DNA of 29,496 nt from Lachnospiraceae bacterium UBA3850 (GTDB lineage Bacteria > Bacillota > Clostridia > Lachnospirales > Lachnospiraceae). Made by a program: the position numbers and the translations under genes. The notes under the pieces were generated by a model, which saw only the letters and a list, made by a program, of their open reading frames with translations, was not told the DNA's origin and searched no databases. Positions within the stretch are counted from its first letter, which is position 1. Each line of letters opens with the position of its first letter. Positions 17,808 to 25,514 of the stretch are shown piece by piece. The DNA lies in NCBI GenBank assembly GCA_002392655.1, contig DGHK01000032.1, forward strand, positions 1 through 29,496, in the 5' to 3' direction.

Positions 17808-18668
17808 ATGAAGAAATTATTTGGTGGCATCAATCTGACATGGCCGAAGTTGATCATATTTGCAATTCTGGCCGGTGTTTATACTGCAGCAATGGCCATC
17901 ATACCACAGGTTCACTATACTTCTCTGAACACGATCGCAGTGTCCTTTGAGGTCTGGGTATTCTTTGGAATATTTATCATAATGAACAGCAAGTCCAACA
18001 AGGACTCGGGACTCAAATGTTTTGTATTCTTTCTAATAAGCCAGCCTCTTGTATATCTGCTACAGGTACCGTTCAGCCGCCTGGGCTGGGGACTTTTCGG
18101 ATATTATAAGTACTGGTTTTTATGGACGCTTTTCTGTTTCCCGATGGGTTATATAGGCTACTACCTGAAGAAGAACAAATGGTGGGGAATGGTCATACTT
18201 ATTCCCATCATAGTACTGGTTTCTTTTTCGTATACTATGTATCTGAGTTATTTCTTCTTCTCATGGCCAAAGTATATCCTGATAGTTCTTTTCTGTGTGG
18301 GAACTATGATCCTATATCCGATAGTTCTTCTGGAGGACAAGATAGCGAAAGCAATAACACTTTCTGTGAGCTTCCTGCTGATACTTATGACTACGTATAT
18401 TACATATATGAATCCCCCAGTATACAGTACGGAAATAATGAGTAACAATGAAGAGCATCCTCTAGATGATACTTATTCTGTGTCTCTTGCAGACAGCAAG
18501 TACGGTGAAGTAAAAATCATCTATATGGAAAGCGTTGAGGATTATATGCTGCATGCGGATTTCAGACACGAGGGTGATACTGTGCTGACAGTGACCTCTC
18601 CTTCTGGAGAGAAGACAGAGTATGATCTCATGATAAAGAGAGATACATACGAATATAAGAAGAGATAG
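17808..18668 (+). CDS. Seven-segment membrane protein with C-terminal outer domain, function unknown
   Basis: 286 residues. Hydrophobic segments lie near 14-34, 42-62, 70-90, 103-123, 127-150, 153-173 and 180-200. A polar, strand-rich tail of about 80 residues follows (for example KYGEVKIIYMESVEDYML). The odd number of segments after a cytoplasmic N-terminus would place this tail outside the cell. Trp and aromatic residues are common at segment ends. No known transporter motif was recognised. It has its own promoter and ends 23 nt before the methyltransferase gene. Confidence 0.8.
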   Translation: MKKLFGGINLTWPKLIIFAILAGVYTAAMAIIPQVHYTSLNTIAVSFEVWVFFGIFIIMNSKSNKDSGLKCFVFFLISQPLVYLLQVPFSRLGWGLFGYYKYWFLWTLFCFPMGYIGYYLKKNKWWGMVILIPIIVLVSFSYTMYLSYFFFSWPKYILIVLFCVGTMILYPIVLLEDKIAKAITLSVSFLLILMTTYITYMNPPVYSTEIMSNNEEHPLDDTYSVSLADSKYGEVKIIYMESVEDYMLHADFRHEGDTVLTVTSPSGEKTEYDLMIKRDTYEYKKR

Positions 18669-18691
18669 TGTTGTTTTAAGCGGAGGCTGAG

Positions 18692-19432
18692 ATGAAGGCT
18701 TATACCGGATTTGCTGAAGTATATGATGAGATGATGGATAACATCCCCTATTTAGAGTGGGAGGCTTATCTGCTACAGCTTCTATATATGAATAATGTAA
18801 AACCGGATGGAAGGATAATTGAGCTAGGTTGCGGAACCGGAACCATGACGGCGCTTCTTTCGGAGATAGGACTTGATATCTCAGGCATAGACCTGTCGGA
18901 GGATATGCTGAAGATAGCCAGGGAAAAACATCCTGAGATTACATTTGCAATGGCAGATATGAGAGAGTTTACTCTTGAGCAGAAGGCAGATGCGATGATC
19001 AGCATAGCAGACAGCATGAACTATATGAGAAACGTTGATGAGCTGACCAGAGTATTTAAATGTGTGAGAGACGCGCTGAGTCCCGGAGGAGTTTTTATAT
19101 TTGATCTGAAAACGGAGTTTTTCTTTAAGCATATAGTGGCAGACAGGACATATCGCGGAAGAGGGAAAGGCTTTACCTATGTCTGGGCAAATAGCTATAA
19201 TGAGGATGAGAAGTATCACCTATATGATGTAACCATAAAACGTAAGGGACCTGACAGAAAGACTGTGACTCATAAAGAGATTCACAGACAGCAGGTGTTC
19301 ACAGGTAAGGATATAAAGAAAGCAGCACAGGCCGCCGGATTTACAAAGGCGAGGGTTTATGGAAATATGAAACTGGAAAAACCTAGGCTGTCTGATGACC
19401 GGATATATGTTGTTCTTACCAGGACAGACTAG
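18692..19432 (+). CDS. Class I SAM-dependent methyltransferase
   Basis: 246-residue Rossmann-fold methyltransferase. Motif I is IIELGCGTGTMT (42-53), the acidic residue binding the SAM ribose is in ISGIDLSEDML, and FAMADMREF and SPGGVFIFDLKTEFFF fit later motifs. It begins YTGFAEVYDEMMDNIPYLEW, a conserved opening for this subfamily in Clostridia. The ATG follows a GGAGG site. The substrate is unknown. A close paralogue starts at 29225, with the same opening and motif I. Confidence 0.92.
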   Translation: MKAYTGFAEVYDEMMDNIPYLEWEAYLLQLLYMNNVKPDGRIIELGCGTGTMTALLSEIGLDISGIDLSEDMLKIAREKHPEITFAMADMREFTLEQKADAMISIADSMNYMRNVDELTRVFKCVRDALSPGGVFIFDLKTEFFFKHIVADRTYRGRGKGFTYVWANSYNEDEKYHLYDVTIKRKGPDRKTVTHKEIHRQQVFTGKDIKKAAQAAGFTKARVYGNMKLEKPRLSDDRIYVVLTRTD

Positions 19433-19473
19433 GAATATGTTATGCAGGTCAAGTGGCAGGTGGGGCATAGCCA

Positions 19474-19482
19474 TGCTATAAT
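19474..19482 (+). promoter_or_regulatory. Extended -10 promoter before the wall-binding coiled-coil gene
   Basis: TGC directly before TATAAT (19477-19482) is an extended -10 element. A good -35 hexamer is lacking. It is about 70 nt upstream of the start at 19554. Confidence 0.55.
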
Positions 19483-19553
19483 AAGGTAAGTGACGCAATA
19501 TGTGGATATATATGATTAGCAATAATAGATCGGCTCATGAACGGAGGTAGAAT

Positions 19554-20531
19554 ATGAGGAGAGATATAAGAGCGAGGGTAAAGCTGAAAAGAGCCTGTGC
19601 GATGGTTTTGGCAGCTGCTATGGCAGCAGGTGTGTCTCCTAAGCTTACAGTTAATGCCGCGGGTAACAATATGGTTTTTGAAGCCGAAGGCACGGAGCTT
19701 GGAAACGATAATCAAAGCACATACATACTCCAGGCTATAATAGCAAAGGCAAGGGAGTTTTATTTGACAATAAAGGATAATGAGGTTTATAAAACCGTTG
19801 CGGAGAATCTGAAGAAAGCAATCGATAATGCAACAGCTATAATAAATTCCGGAAGTATCACGCCGGATATGATCGCGAAGGCAATAGCAGAAATTACTAA
19901 GAAAATGGATGAAGCCTGGGATAAAGCCAAAGAGGAAGCCAAGAAGAATGCCGATGAAGCCTGGGATACAGCTAAAGAGGAAGCCAAGAAGAAGGCCGAG
20001 GATATAAAGACGAAGGCTGAAGAGGCGAAGGCTGCTATAGAGAAGAAGGCTAAAGAGGCCGAAGAGGACATAAAGAAGAAGATAGAGGAAGAGATTGAGA
20101 AGGCAAAGAAGGCATGGGAGGAATCCAAGGAGAAGGCTGCCGCAAAGAAGCGTTCCAGTGAATGGATAGACGGAAAGTGGTATAATGCTGACGGAAGCCA
20201 GACCTATGCGGATACAGGAAGCTGGAAGAGTGATTCCACCGGCTGGTGGTTCGAGGATACTTCAGGCTGGTATCCGAAGAATGAATGGCAGAAGATTGAT
20301 GGTAAGTGGTACTTCTTCTGTGCAGACGGATATATGGATTACAGCGAGTACCGCGATGGTTACTGGCTGGGCGAAGATGGCGCATGGATCGAGGTTTATA
20401 AGGGTGGCCACTGGATGTGTGATTCCACTGGTTGGTGGTACGTTGACGAATATGGCTGGTATCCGAAGAGTGAGAGCCTATGGATTGATGGAGTGTGCTA
20501 CAGTTTTGGAGCAGACGGTTACTTGAAATAA
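19554..20531 (+). CDS. Secreted coiled-coil protein with cell-wall-binding repeats
   Basis: 325 residues. A basic, long N-region and a hydrophobic Ala-rich core (CAMVLAAAMAAGVSP) form a signal peptide with likely cleavage after VNA near residue 35. Residues about 60-200 are an uninterrupted Lys/Glu/Ala-rich helix, including a perfect-frame duplication of DEAWDKAKEEAKKNA (45 bp, 19908-19952 and 19953-19997). Residues ~203-325 are Trp/Tyr/Gly-rich wall-binding repeats such as EWIDGKWYNADGSQTY, STGWWFEDTSGWYPK and QKIDGKWYFF. These resemble choline/glucan-binding repeats. The likely role is a surface or wall-associated spacer protein; no enzyme domain is visible. ATG 19554 has a GGAGG site. The same wall-binding domain recurs in the protein at 22729. 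Confidence 0.85.
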   Translation: MRRDIRARVKLKRACAMVLAAAMAAGVSPKLTVNAAGNNMVFEAEGTELGNDNQSTYILQAIIAKAREFYLTIKDNEVYKTVAENLKKAIDNATAIINSGSITPDMIAKAIAEITKKMDEAWDKAKEEAKKNADEAWDTAKEEAKKKAEDIKTKAEEAKAAIEKKAKEAEEDIKKKIEEEIEKAKKAWEESKEKAAAKKRSSEWIDGKWYNADGSQTYADTGSWKSDSTGWWFEDTSGWYPKNEWQKIDGKWYFFCADGYMDYSEYRDGYWLGEDGAWIEVYKGGHWMCDSTGWWYVDEYGWYPKSESLWIDGVCYSFGADGYLK

Positions 20532-20614
20532 GAGAGAAGTGGCAGAGCATATCGAGAAGAAAGAGGAAGAAGCTTTCAGACAGGGATAATTAATAATTAG
20601 TGAGGGTAAATATT

Positions 20615-22168
20615 ATGAAGAAAATTATAGGTAGGATATTGATAGTTTTACCTGCGGTACTTTTGCAGATACTTTGGTATGTAGCAGTTATTATGCTACT
20701 TAACAAGTGGGTTGGAGGAAACCTGGGAATCATACTCAGAGCGGTATTTACTGTACTCGGTGTTTTGTTTGTTATATATCTTGTGTCAAAAAGGGACGAG
20801 AGTTCATACAAGATGCTATGGGTTATAGTCATACTTGCACTACCAATCCTTGGTGCCATGCTTTATCTGACACTTGGTAACAAGAAGACAGGAAAGAAGC
20901 TTTCAGAGAATCTGGAAAAGGCTTCCAAGAACCTGCTTGGCGATAATGATGCCACGGAAAAGGGAAGATCTCAGAATGATATGATCATAAACAAGATCAA
21001 GGAAGAGGATATGCGTCTGGGACAGACTCTTCAGCATCTGACAGAATCAACAAGATTCCCGATTCATATAAACGGAACCTCGAAGTATTATCCTTTTGGT
21101 GAAGATATGTTCGCGGATATGCTGGTTGATCTGAAGAAGGCAGAGAAATATGTATATATAGAGTACTTTATTATAGAGAACGGAAAATTCTGGGATTCTT
21201 TAGTGGAGATACTGCAGGATAAGGCCAGTGAGGGCGTGGACGTCCGTGTTATGTACGATGACCTGGGAAGTATCGGAACCTATTCTGCAAAGGACATCAC
21301 GGAGCTGCAGAAGAAGGGAATCAAATGTATCGCATTTAATCCATTCTTCCTGATAAAGTCACAGCTGAATAACAGAGACCACAGAAAGATCATGGTAATC
21401 GACGGCAAGGTCGCTTACAGTGGTGGTGTCAATCTGGCAGACGAATATATAAACGAAGTTGAGAAGTTCGGTGTATGGAAGGATATCGGTTTCAGGATCA
21501 CAGGTACAGCAGTACAGAGCTACACATATATGTTTGCTGAATTCTGGGAGGCATTCTCCAAGGAACCTGTACCGAAGAAGATGCTGGTTAAGTCAGGATA
21601 TGAACCGGCCAGCGATGACAGTAACGGTTATATACTTCCTTATTATGATTCGCCGATGAGGGACGAGCCATCGAGTAACGTCCTCTTTACAGAACTGCTT
21701 TCCATGGCAACTGATTATATCTGGTTCTATACACCTTATCTGATGCTGGGTGATGCACTGAACGATGCATTTATCAGAGCGGCGAAGAGAGGTGTGGATG
21801 TAAGGATCATCATGCCGGGTATACCGGATAAGAAAATGGTATTCAGACTTGGACGAAGCTACTATCATGACCTCCTGGAGGCCGGTGTGAAGATATATGA
21901 ATACACTCCGGGCTTTGTACATGCTAAGGCAGTGATCATGGATGACAAGCTTTGCGGAATCGGAACAGTCAATCTGGATTACAGAAGCCTCTTCCTGCAC
22001 TTCGAGTGCTTCTCACTTTTCTACAAGGCAGATATCATAGAAGAGCTGAAGAAGGATTATCTCGAGTCACTGAAAAAGAGCAAGCAGCAGTCGCTTGAAG
22101 ATGTAAAGCACGGCACAATGGGTATGCTTCTTGATGGCGTACTGCGAATTGCAGCTCCGCTTTTATAA
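20615..22168 (+). CDS. cls: Cardiolipin synthase (phospholipase D family)
   Basis: Membrane enzyme joining two phosphatidylglycerol molecules into cardiolipin and glycerol. Two N-terminal hydrophobic segments (about 8-28 and 37-57, then 68-86) match the PLDc_N region. The two HKD active sites are His256-x-Lys258 with Asp263 (RDHRKIMVIDGKVAYSGG) and His436-x-Lys438 with Asp443 (GFVHAKAVIMDDKL). VNLDYRSLFLHFE follows the second. From ATG 20615 the length is 517, normal for the family. A GTG at 20600 in frame is less likely because GAGGG at 20602-20606 is well placed for 20615. ybaK starts 30 nt downstream. Confidence 0.95.
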   Translation: MKKIIGRILIVLPAVLLQILWYVAVIMLLNKWVGGNLGIILRAVFTVLGVLFVIYLVSKRDESSYKMLWVIVILALPILGAMLYLTLGNKKTGKKLSENLEKASKNLLGDNDATEKGRSQNDMIINKIKEEDMRLGQTLQHLTESTRFPIHINGTSKYYPFGEDMFADMLVDLKKAEKYVYIEYFIIENGKFWDSLVEILQDKASEGVDVRVMYDDLGSIGTYSAKDITELQKKGIKCIAFNPFFLIKSQLNNRDHRKIMVIDGKVAYSGGVNLADEYINEVEKFGVWKDIGFRITGTAVQSYTYMFAEFWEAFSKEPVPKKMLVKSGYEPASDDSNGYILPYYDSPMRDEPSSNVLFTELLSMATDYIWFYTPYLMLGDALNDAFIRAAKRGVDVRIIMPGIPDKKMVFRLGRSYYHDLLEAGVKIYEYTPGFVHAKAVIMDDKLCGIGTVNLDYRSLFLHFECFSLFYKADIIEELKKDYLESLKKSKQQSLEDVKHGTMGMLLDGVLRIAAPLL

Positions 22169-22197
22169 GACGAAAACAGAAAGAGAAAATAGAGAGA

Positions 22198-22671
22198 ATG
22201 ACTAATGAAAAAACAAATGTAATGCGTGTCCTGGACAGCAAGAAAATAGAGTATAAGAGTCACAGCTATGAACCGGATGCGACTATGAGTGGCGAGGAGA
22301 TAGCCGAAATACTCGGAGAGAGTCCGGAGAAGGTCTTCAAGACCCTGGTGACTCAGGCAAAGTCCGGACAGTACTATGTGTTTGTTGTCCCTGTTACCGG
22401 CGAGCTTGACCTGAAGAAGGCGGCAAAGGTAGCAGGAGAAAAGGCTATAAGCATGATAAAGCAGAAGGAGCTGCTGCCACTTACGGGATACGTGCATGGT
22501 GGCTGTTCACCTGTTGGGATGAAAAAACATTTTCCGACATATATAAATGAAACAGCAGAGGAGTATGACAGGGTTTACGTGAGTGCCGGCAAGGTTGGCT
22601 ATCAGGTGGAACTGAGCCCGTCGGATCTCTTAAGGGTTTCCGGTGGAAAGTATGCTGATGTGATCATCTGA
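22198..22671 (+). CDS. ybaK: YbaK/EbsC-type aminoacyl-tRNA deacylase
   Basis: 157 residues, the usual YbaK length. YbaK hydrolyses Cys-tRNA(Pro) mischarged by prolyl-tRNA synthetase. Key features are the conserved lysine in EKVFKTLV, the VVPVTGELDLKKAA block, and the glycine loop GGCSPVGMKK. The closing YVSAGKVGYQVELSPSDLLRV is typical. It lies directly downstream of cls, probably on the same transcript, with only a weak ribosome binding site. Confidence 0.93.
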   Translation: MTNEKTNVMRVLDSKKIEYKSHSYEPDATMSGEEIAEILGESPEKVFKTLVTQAKSGQYYVFVVPVTGELDLKKAAKVAGEKAISMIKQKELLPLTGYVHGGCSPVGMKKHFPTYINETAEEYDRVYVSAGKVGYQVELSPSDLLRVSGGKYADVII

Positions 22672-22728
22672 GCTTAACGCGGATTCTGTCAAATAAGGAA
22701 GATGAAGCAGGCTATGAAGGAGAAGAAT

Positions 22729-23943
22729 ATGGTTAAAAAGGTATTGGGGCTGGTAGGAGTGGCCTGTATATTAGGTCTTACTGTTCATGGTAATTATGTT
22801 TCGGCTAAGGATGGAGTAGCTATAAACTCGACAAATTTCCCTGACGATACATTTAGAAGTTATGTTAAAAATTATGATGAAAACGGGGATGGGGTACTCT
22901 CGGGCAGCGAGAGAGAAGCAGTTACATCCATTAACGTACCTGGATACAAGCTGAGCTCAATAAAGGGTATAGAATACTTTACGGAAATAACAGGTCTTGA
23001 CTGTAGCTATAACTACTTAACAGAGCTGGATCTATCGCATAACACAAAACTGAGAGCAGTAAGAGCTGATAATAATAAGTTTTCCACGGCGAATGTCAGT
23101 ACCCTCACTGAACTCGAGGACCTGAATCTTGGAGGATACTCAGTTGAAACGGTAGATCTCTCAAATAACAGAAAGCTTACCGACGTTGCTCTTGGTGCAA
23201 ACATCAAGCATATCGATCTATCTTATAATACAGAATTAAATTCTCTAACTTTAGGTGGCAGTTTGTCAGAACTGGATCTGACCTACAACAAAAAAATCAG
23301 ATTTATATATATCGGAAAAACAAATATAAAAAGATTAGATGTAAGTAATTGTACAGAACTGGTTGATCTGGATGTCAGAACATGTGAGCATTTGGATCTT
23401 ATTATCATACCTCAGTACGCTGTTCTTGTGGATAAGTATGATGGTAAAAATCTGCATATAAGTAAATGGAATAATGAGACTATTCATCGTGTAAACGATC
23501 CTTACGCGAACATGTGGATTGATGGCTATTGGTATGGGGCAGATGGTTCACAGACATATGACGGAGTTATGTCCTGGAAATCTAACTCAAGGGGCTGGTG
23601 GCTCGAGGACACTTATGGCTGGTATCCTGTGTCATGTTGGCAGATGGTTGATTATAGATGGTACTATTTTGATGGATCCGGTTATATGTGTGCTAACGAA
23701 TATCGAGAAGGATATTACCTGAACAGCTCAGGCTCAGTCACTCATAACAATTATTTTTATTGGGTATATGATGACGGATGGAAGTATAAGAGAGATGGGA
23801 CTGGCGATAATCCGGATGTATACCTTCGTTCTGAATGGGCAAAAATAGATGGCCTGTGGTACTACTTTGATGAAAATAAGTATATGGTTACAAATCAGTA
23901 CATCGATGGATACTGGATAGGAGCCGACGGAGTATGCTGGTGA
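22729..23943 (+). CDS. Secreted leucine-rich-repeat protein with cell-wall-binding repeats
   Basis: 404 residues from ATG 22729, chosen because AAGGAG lies 6 nt upstream and the protein then begins with a compact signal peptide (MVKKVLGLVGVACILGLTV). In-frame ATGs at 22702 and 22714 are alternatives. The mature part opens with NFPDDTFRSYVKNYDENGDG, an EF-hand/dockerin-like calcium loop (DENGDGVLSGSE). LRRs of about 20 residues follow (LDCSYNYLTELDLSHNTKL, LDLSNNRKL-type units). From about residue 265 come Trp/Tyr-rich wall-binding repeats (WIDGYWYGADGSQTY, RGWWLEDTYGWYPV). This matches surface LRR proteins common in Lachnospiraceae. The binding target is unknown; adhesion is a guess. Confidence 0.87.
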   Translation: MVKKVLGLVGVACILGLTVHGNYVSAKDGVAINSTNFPDDTFRSYVKNYDENGDGVLSGSEREAVTSINVPGYKLSSIKGIEYFTEITGLDCSYNYLTELDLSHNTKLRAVRADNNKFSTANVSTLTELEDLNLGGYSVETVDLSNNRKLTDVALGANIKHIDLSYNTELNSLTLGGSLSELDLTYNKKIRFIYIGKTNIKRLDVSNCTELVDLDVRTCEHLDLIIIPQYAVLVDKYDGKNLHISKWNNETIHRVNDPYANMWIDGYWYGADGSQTYDGVMSWKSNSRGWWLEDTYGWYPVSCWQMVDYRWYYFDGSGYMCANEYREGYYLNSSGSVTHNNYFYWVYDDGWKYKRDGTGDNPDVYLRSEWAKIDGLWYYFDENKYMVTNQYIDGYWIGADGVCW

Positions 23944-24030
23944 TGAAACTGGCGTGGTTTGATAGATTGTGTGTAGAGTTTGGGATGTGAAAGCTACTAT
24001 TGAAGGATATTTGAAAATTGGGAGGTCACT

Positions 24031-24348
24031 ATGACATTTAACGAATTATTGGAAAAGGTAAGAGGAATTGCATCTAAAGCAGATGTATCTGACAAGGATT
24101 TTCTTGCGGTGCAGGTAAATATCACCGGTGAGGGTGAAGGGGTATTCTATGTTGAGGTGAAGGATCATAAGGTCAGCGTAGAACCGTATGAGTATAATGA
24201 TAGGAATTGTGCTATAACTATGAATATGAAGAATTTTAACAAGCTTCTTGACGGAAAGCTTAATCCGGTTGTAGCATACACGCTGGGAAAGCTTAAAGTT
24301 GACGGCGATGTTGGTAAGGCACTTGAGTTTTCAGAGTTGATAAAGTAA
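24031..24348 (+). CDS. SCP2 sterol-binding-domain protein
   Basis: 105-residue single-domain protein of the SCP2 type, which binds lipids or fatty acyl groups in a hydrophobic tunnel. MTFNELLEKVRGIASKAD opens the domain, VNITGEGEGVFYVEVKDHKV gives its central strands, and ITMNMKNFNKLLDGKLNP plus GKLKVDGDVGKALEFSELI are the characteristic final strand and helices. The ATG has a GGGAGG site. It stands alone, just before the IS remnant; the ligand is unknown. Confidence 0.88.
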   Translation: MTFNELLEKVRGIASKADVSDKDFLAVQVNITGEGEGVFYVEVKDHKVSVEPYEYNDRNCAITMNMKNFNKLLDGKLNPVVAYTLGKLKVDGDVGKALEFSELIK

Positions 24349-24382
24349 AAATGTTTGGTCGCGTTTTTCTGTTTTTATAATA

Positions 24383-24481
24383 AGAAAATGGACATGTCCA
24401 AAGTGTAAAAATGAACATGACCGTGATGTAAATGCTGCAATAAATATACGAAATGAAGGAATCAAATACTTAAGCATTTAA
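24383..24481 (+). pseudogene. tnpB: TnpB C-terminal remnant (IS200/IS605 family)
   Basis: The last 30 codons of a TnpB protein are readable from Trp at 24389: WTCPKCKNEHDRDVNAAINI, then RNEGIKYLSI and a TAA stop. This is the second half of the TnpB zinc ribbon (CPKC) and the catalytic aspartate block (DRDVNAA). Everything upstream (first zinc knuckle, RuvC I-II, IS left end) is missing; the DNA before 24383 is not TnpB-like. The stop codon sits in a perfect 10-bp inverted repeat (AAATACTTAA at 24464-24473, TTAAGTATTT at 24478-24487). Confidence 0.85.
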
Positions 24482-24604
24482 GTATTTAAGTATAGATAGA
24501 ACCGTCGGGCAGACGGGGATAGCTCGTGTATGCTGTGATCGTTAGATCGCTCGAACGAGAAGCCCCCACTTCTTAGCGAAGCGAAAGTGGTGGGAGTATG
24601 TCAC
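24482..24604 (+). ncRNA. IS200/IS605 right end, probable omega RNA (reRNA) scaffold
   Basis: In TnpB systems the guide RNA scaffold covers the tnpB 3' end and the element's right end. Here this segment is intact and highly structured: CCGTC/GACGG (24502-24516), GATC-GTTA-GATC (about 24535-24546) and a terminal stem CCCCCACTT (24563-24571) with AAGTGGTGGG (24585-24594). The boundary is most likely at GTATGTCAC, near 24604. After it, coding sequence of an aldo/keto reductase resumes. If still transcribed, the guide would be the first ~16-20 nt of that flank. Family assignment is from recall of similar right ends; expression is unproven. Confidence 0.65.
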
Positions 24605-24605
24605 C

Positions 24606-24899
24606 AAAGAAGACAGGAAGAATTTGATGGGAGACTTCTGTCGTGGCTGTGGCTATTGCATGCCATGTACAGTAGGAATACAGATCAATAACTGTGCGAG
24701 AATGTCGCAGCTCATCAGGCGTTCGCCATCTCAGAATTTCCTATTCGAAGAGTGGCAGGGACTTATGATGAAGATTGAAGAATGCATCGACTGCGGACTT
24801 TGTAAAACAAAGTGCCCATACGAGCTCGACACACCGAACCTGCTCAGGAAAAACCTGGCGGACTATAAAGACATCCTGGCGGGGAAGGTTGAAATATAA
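24606..24899 (+). pseudogene. Aldo/keto reductase C-terminal Fe-S domain, N-terminus lost
   Basis: About 97 codons of the ferredoxin-like tail of an aldo/keto reductase family oxidoreductase. It reads in frame from the IS right end: KEDRKNLMGDF, then the cluster motif CRGCGYCMPC and NNCARM. EEWQGLMMKIEECIDCGLCK and TKCPYELDTPNLLRKN follow. The (beta/alpha)8 catalytic barrel of about 280 residues is absent, and the DNA left of the IS remnant encodes an unrelated SCP2 protein. The insertion was therefore accompanied by deletion. An ATG at 24627 could express a 90-residue fragment with two Fe-S motifs, but a weak ribosome binding site and the broken parent argue for a relic. Confidence 0.82.
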
Positions 24900-24901
24900 G
24901 T

Positions 24902-24918
24902 GGTTACGTTTCGTAACC
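24902..24918 (+). terminator. Hairpin after the aldo/keto reductase fragment
   Basis: Perfect 7-bp stem GGTTACG-TTT-CGTAACC directly after the stop codon. No T-run follows, so termination by it alone is doubtful. Confidence 0.4.
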
Positions 24919-24985
24919 TAGCCGGTTGAATTCTGCGTCATCCATAAGTATAATCAAATCAATCAGAGTCGACACTGATACCTAT

Positions 24986-25048
24986 CATACTTAATAGTAT
25001 GAATAAAGGATACTTAGCAAATCTAAATGCATGATGAAGGGATACTTA
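24986..25048. promoter_or_regulatory. Palindrome and direct repeats upstream of the lrp-like gene
   Basis: A perfect palindrome CATACT-TAAT-AGTATG (24986-25001) is followed by two copies of GGATACTTA (near 25008 and 25040, 32 bp apart, about three helical turns). The second runs into the start codon. The layout suits autoregulation by the Lrp/AsnC-type protein encoded next; no binding data are implied. The rest of the 148-nt spacer shows nothing else. Confidence 0.4.
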
Positions 25049-25514
25049 TGGATGATACAAATAAGGACATACTCAGGCTTTTAAAAAGAACGGTCGTATG
25101 AGCTTTACTGAGATTGGTAATCAGATCGGGATATCACGTGTCGCGGTAAAGAAGCGTGTGGAGAAGCTTGAAGATGCCGGAATCATACGCTGCTATAAAG
25201 CGATTATTTATCGCGAGGAAAATGTAAAGATGCTCATGGAAATAACTACAGTAGATGATGACTACGAGGATATATTTGAGTATCTGAATCGAAGCGGTTA
25301 TGTGACTGAGCTTTATGTGATGACCGGAAAGAATCGTATACATGCTACTGCAGTAGCTGCTGATGTATCAGAACTAAAGTATCTGGCGAAAATGGTAAGC
25401 AAGGAGTTTGATGATAAGATCAAAACCATTAGCTGCCATGGTGTGAAAGAAATAGTGAAAGATACATTTGGAGGTGTCGACTATGACAGAGAAAGACGGA
25501 AGAATTATAAATGA
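25048..25514 (+). pseudogene. Lrp/AsnC-family regulator with a frameshift near codon 13
   Basis: Starting at ATG 25048 (AAGGG 7 nt upstream) the frame reads MDDTNKDILRLLKRTVV and stops at 25099. Reading one base back inside TTTTAAAAAG (25079-25088) gives MDDTNKDILRLLKKNGRM and continues as SFTEIGNQIGISRVAVKKRV. This is a standard Lrp winged-helix start and gives a normal 155-residue protein. The C-terminal part (NVKMLMEITTVDDDYEDI, then TELYVMTGKNRIHATAVA) is the effector-binding RAM-like domain. One base has been lost from an A run, or a -1 frameshift occurs on the slippery heptamer T TTA AAA. A start at ATG 25098 would give a 138-residue protein lacking the first helix. Its end overlaps the next gene by 32 nt. 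Confidence 0.8.

Noticed and set aside
20050..20550. 166-codon minus-strand frame opposite the wall-binding repeats
   Set aside because: His/Ser/Arg-rich product is the complement of Trp/Gly/Asp-rich repeats; no independent gene signals.
24624..24899. Functional stand-alone ferredoxin
   Set aside because: The sequence matches the tail of an aldo/keto reductase in register and begins at an IS boundary, so a truncated relic is simpler.
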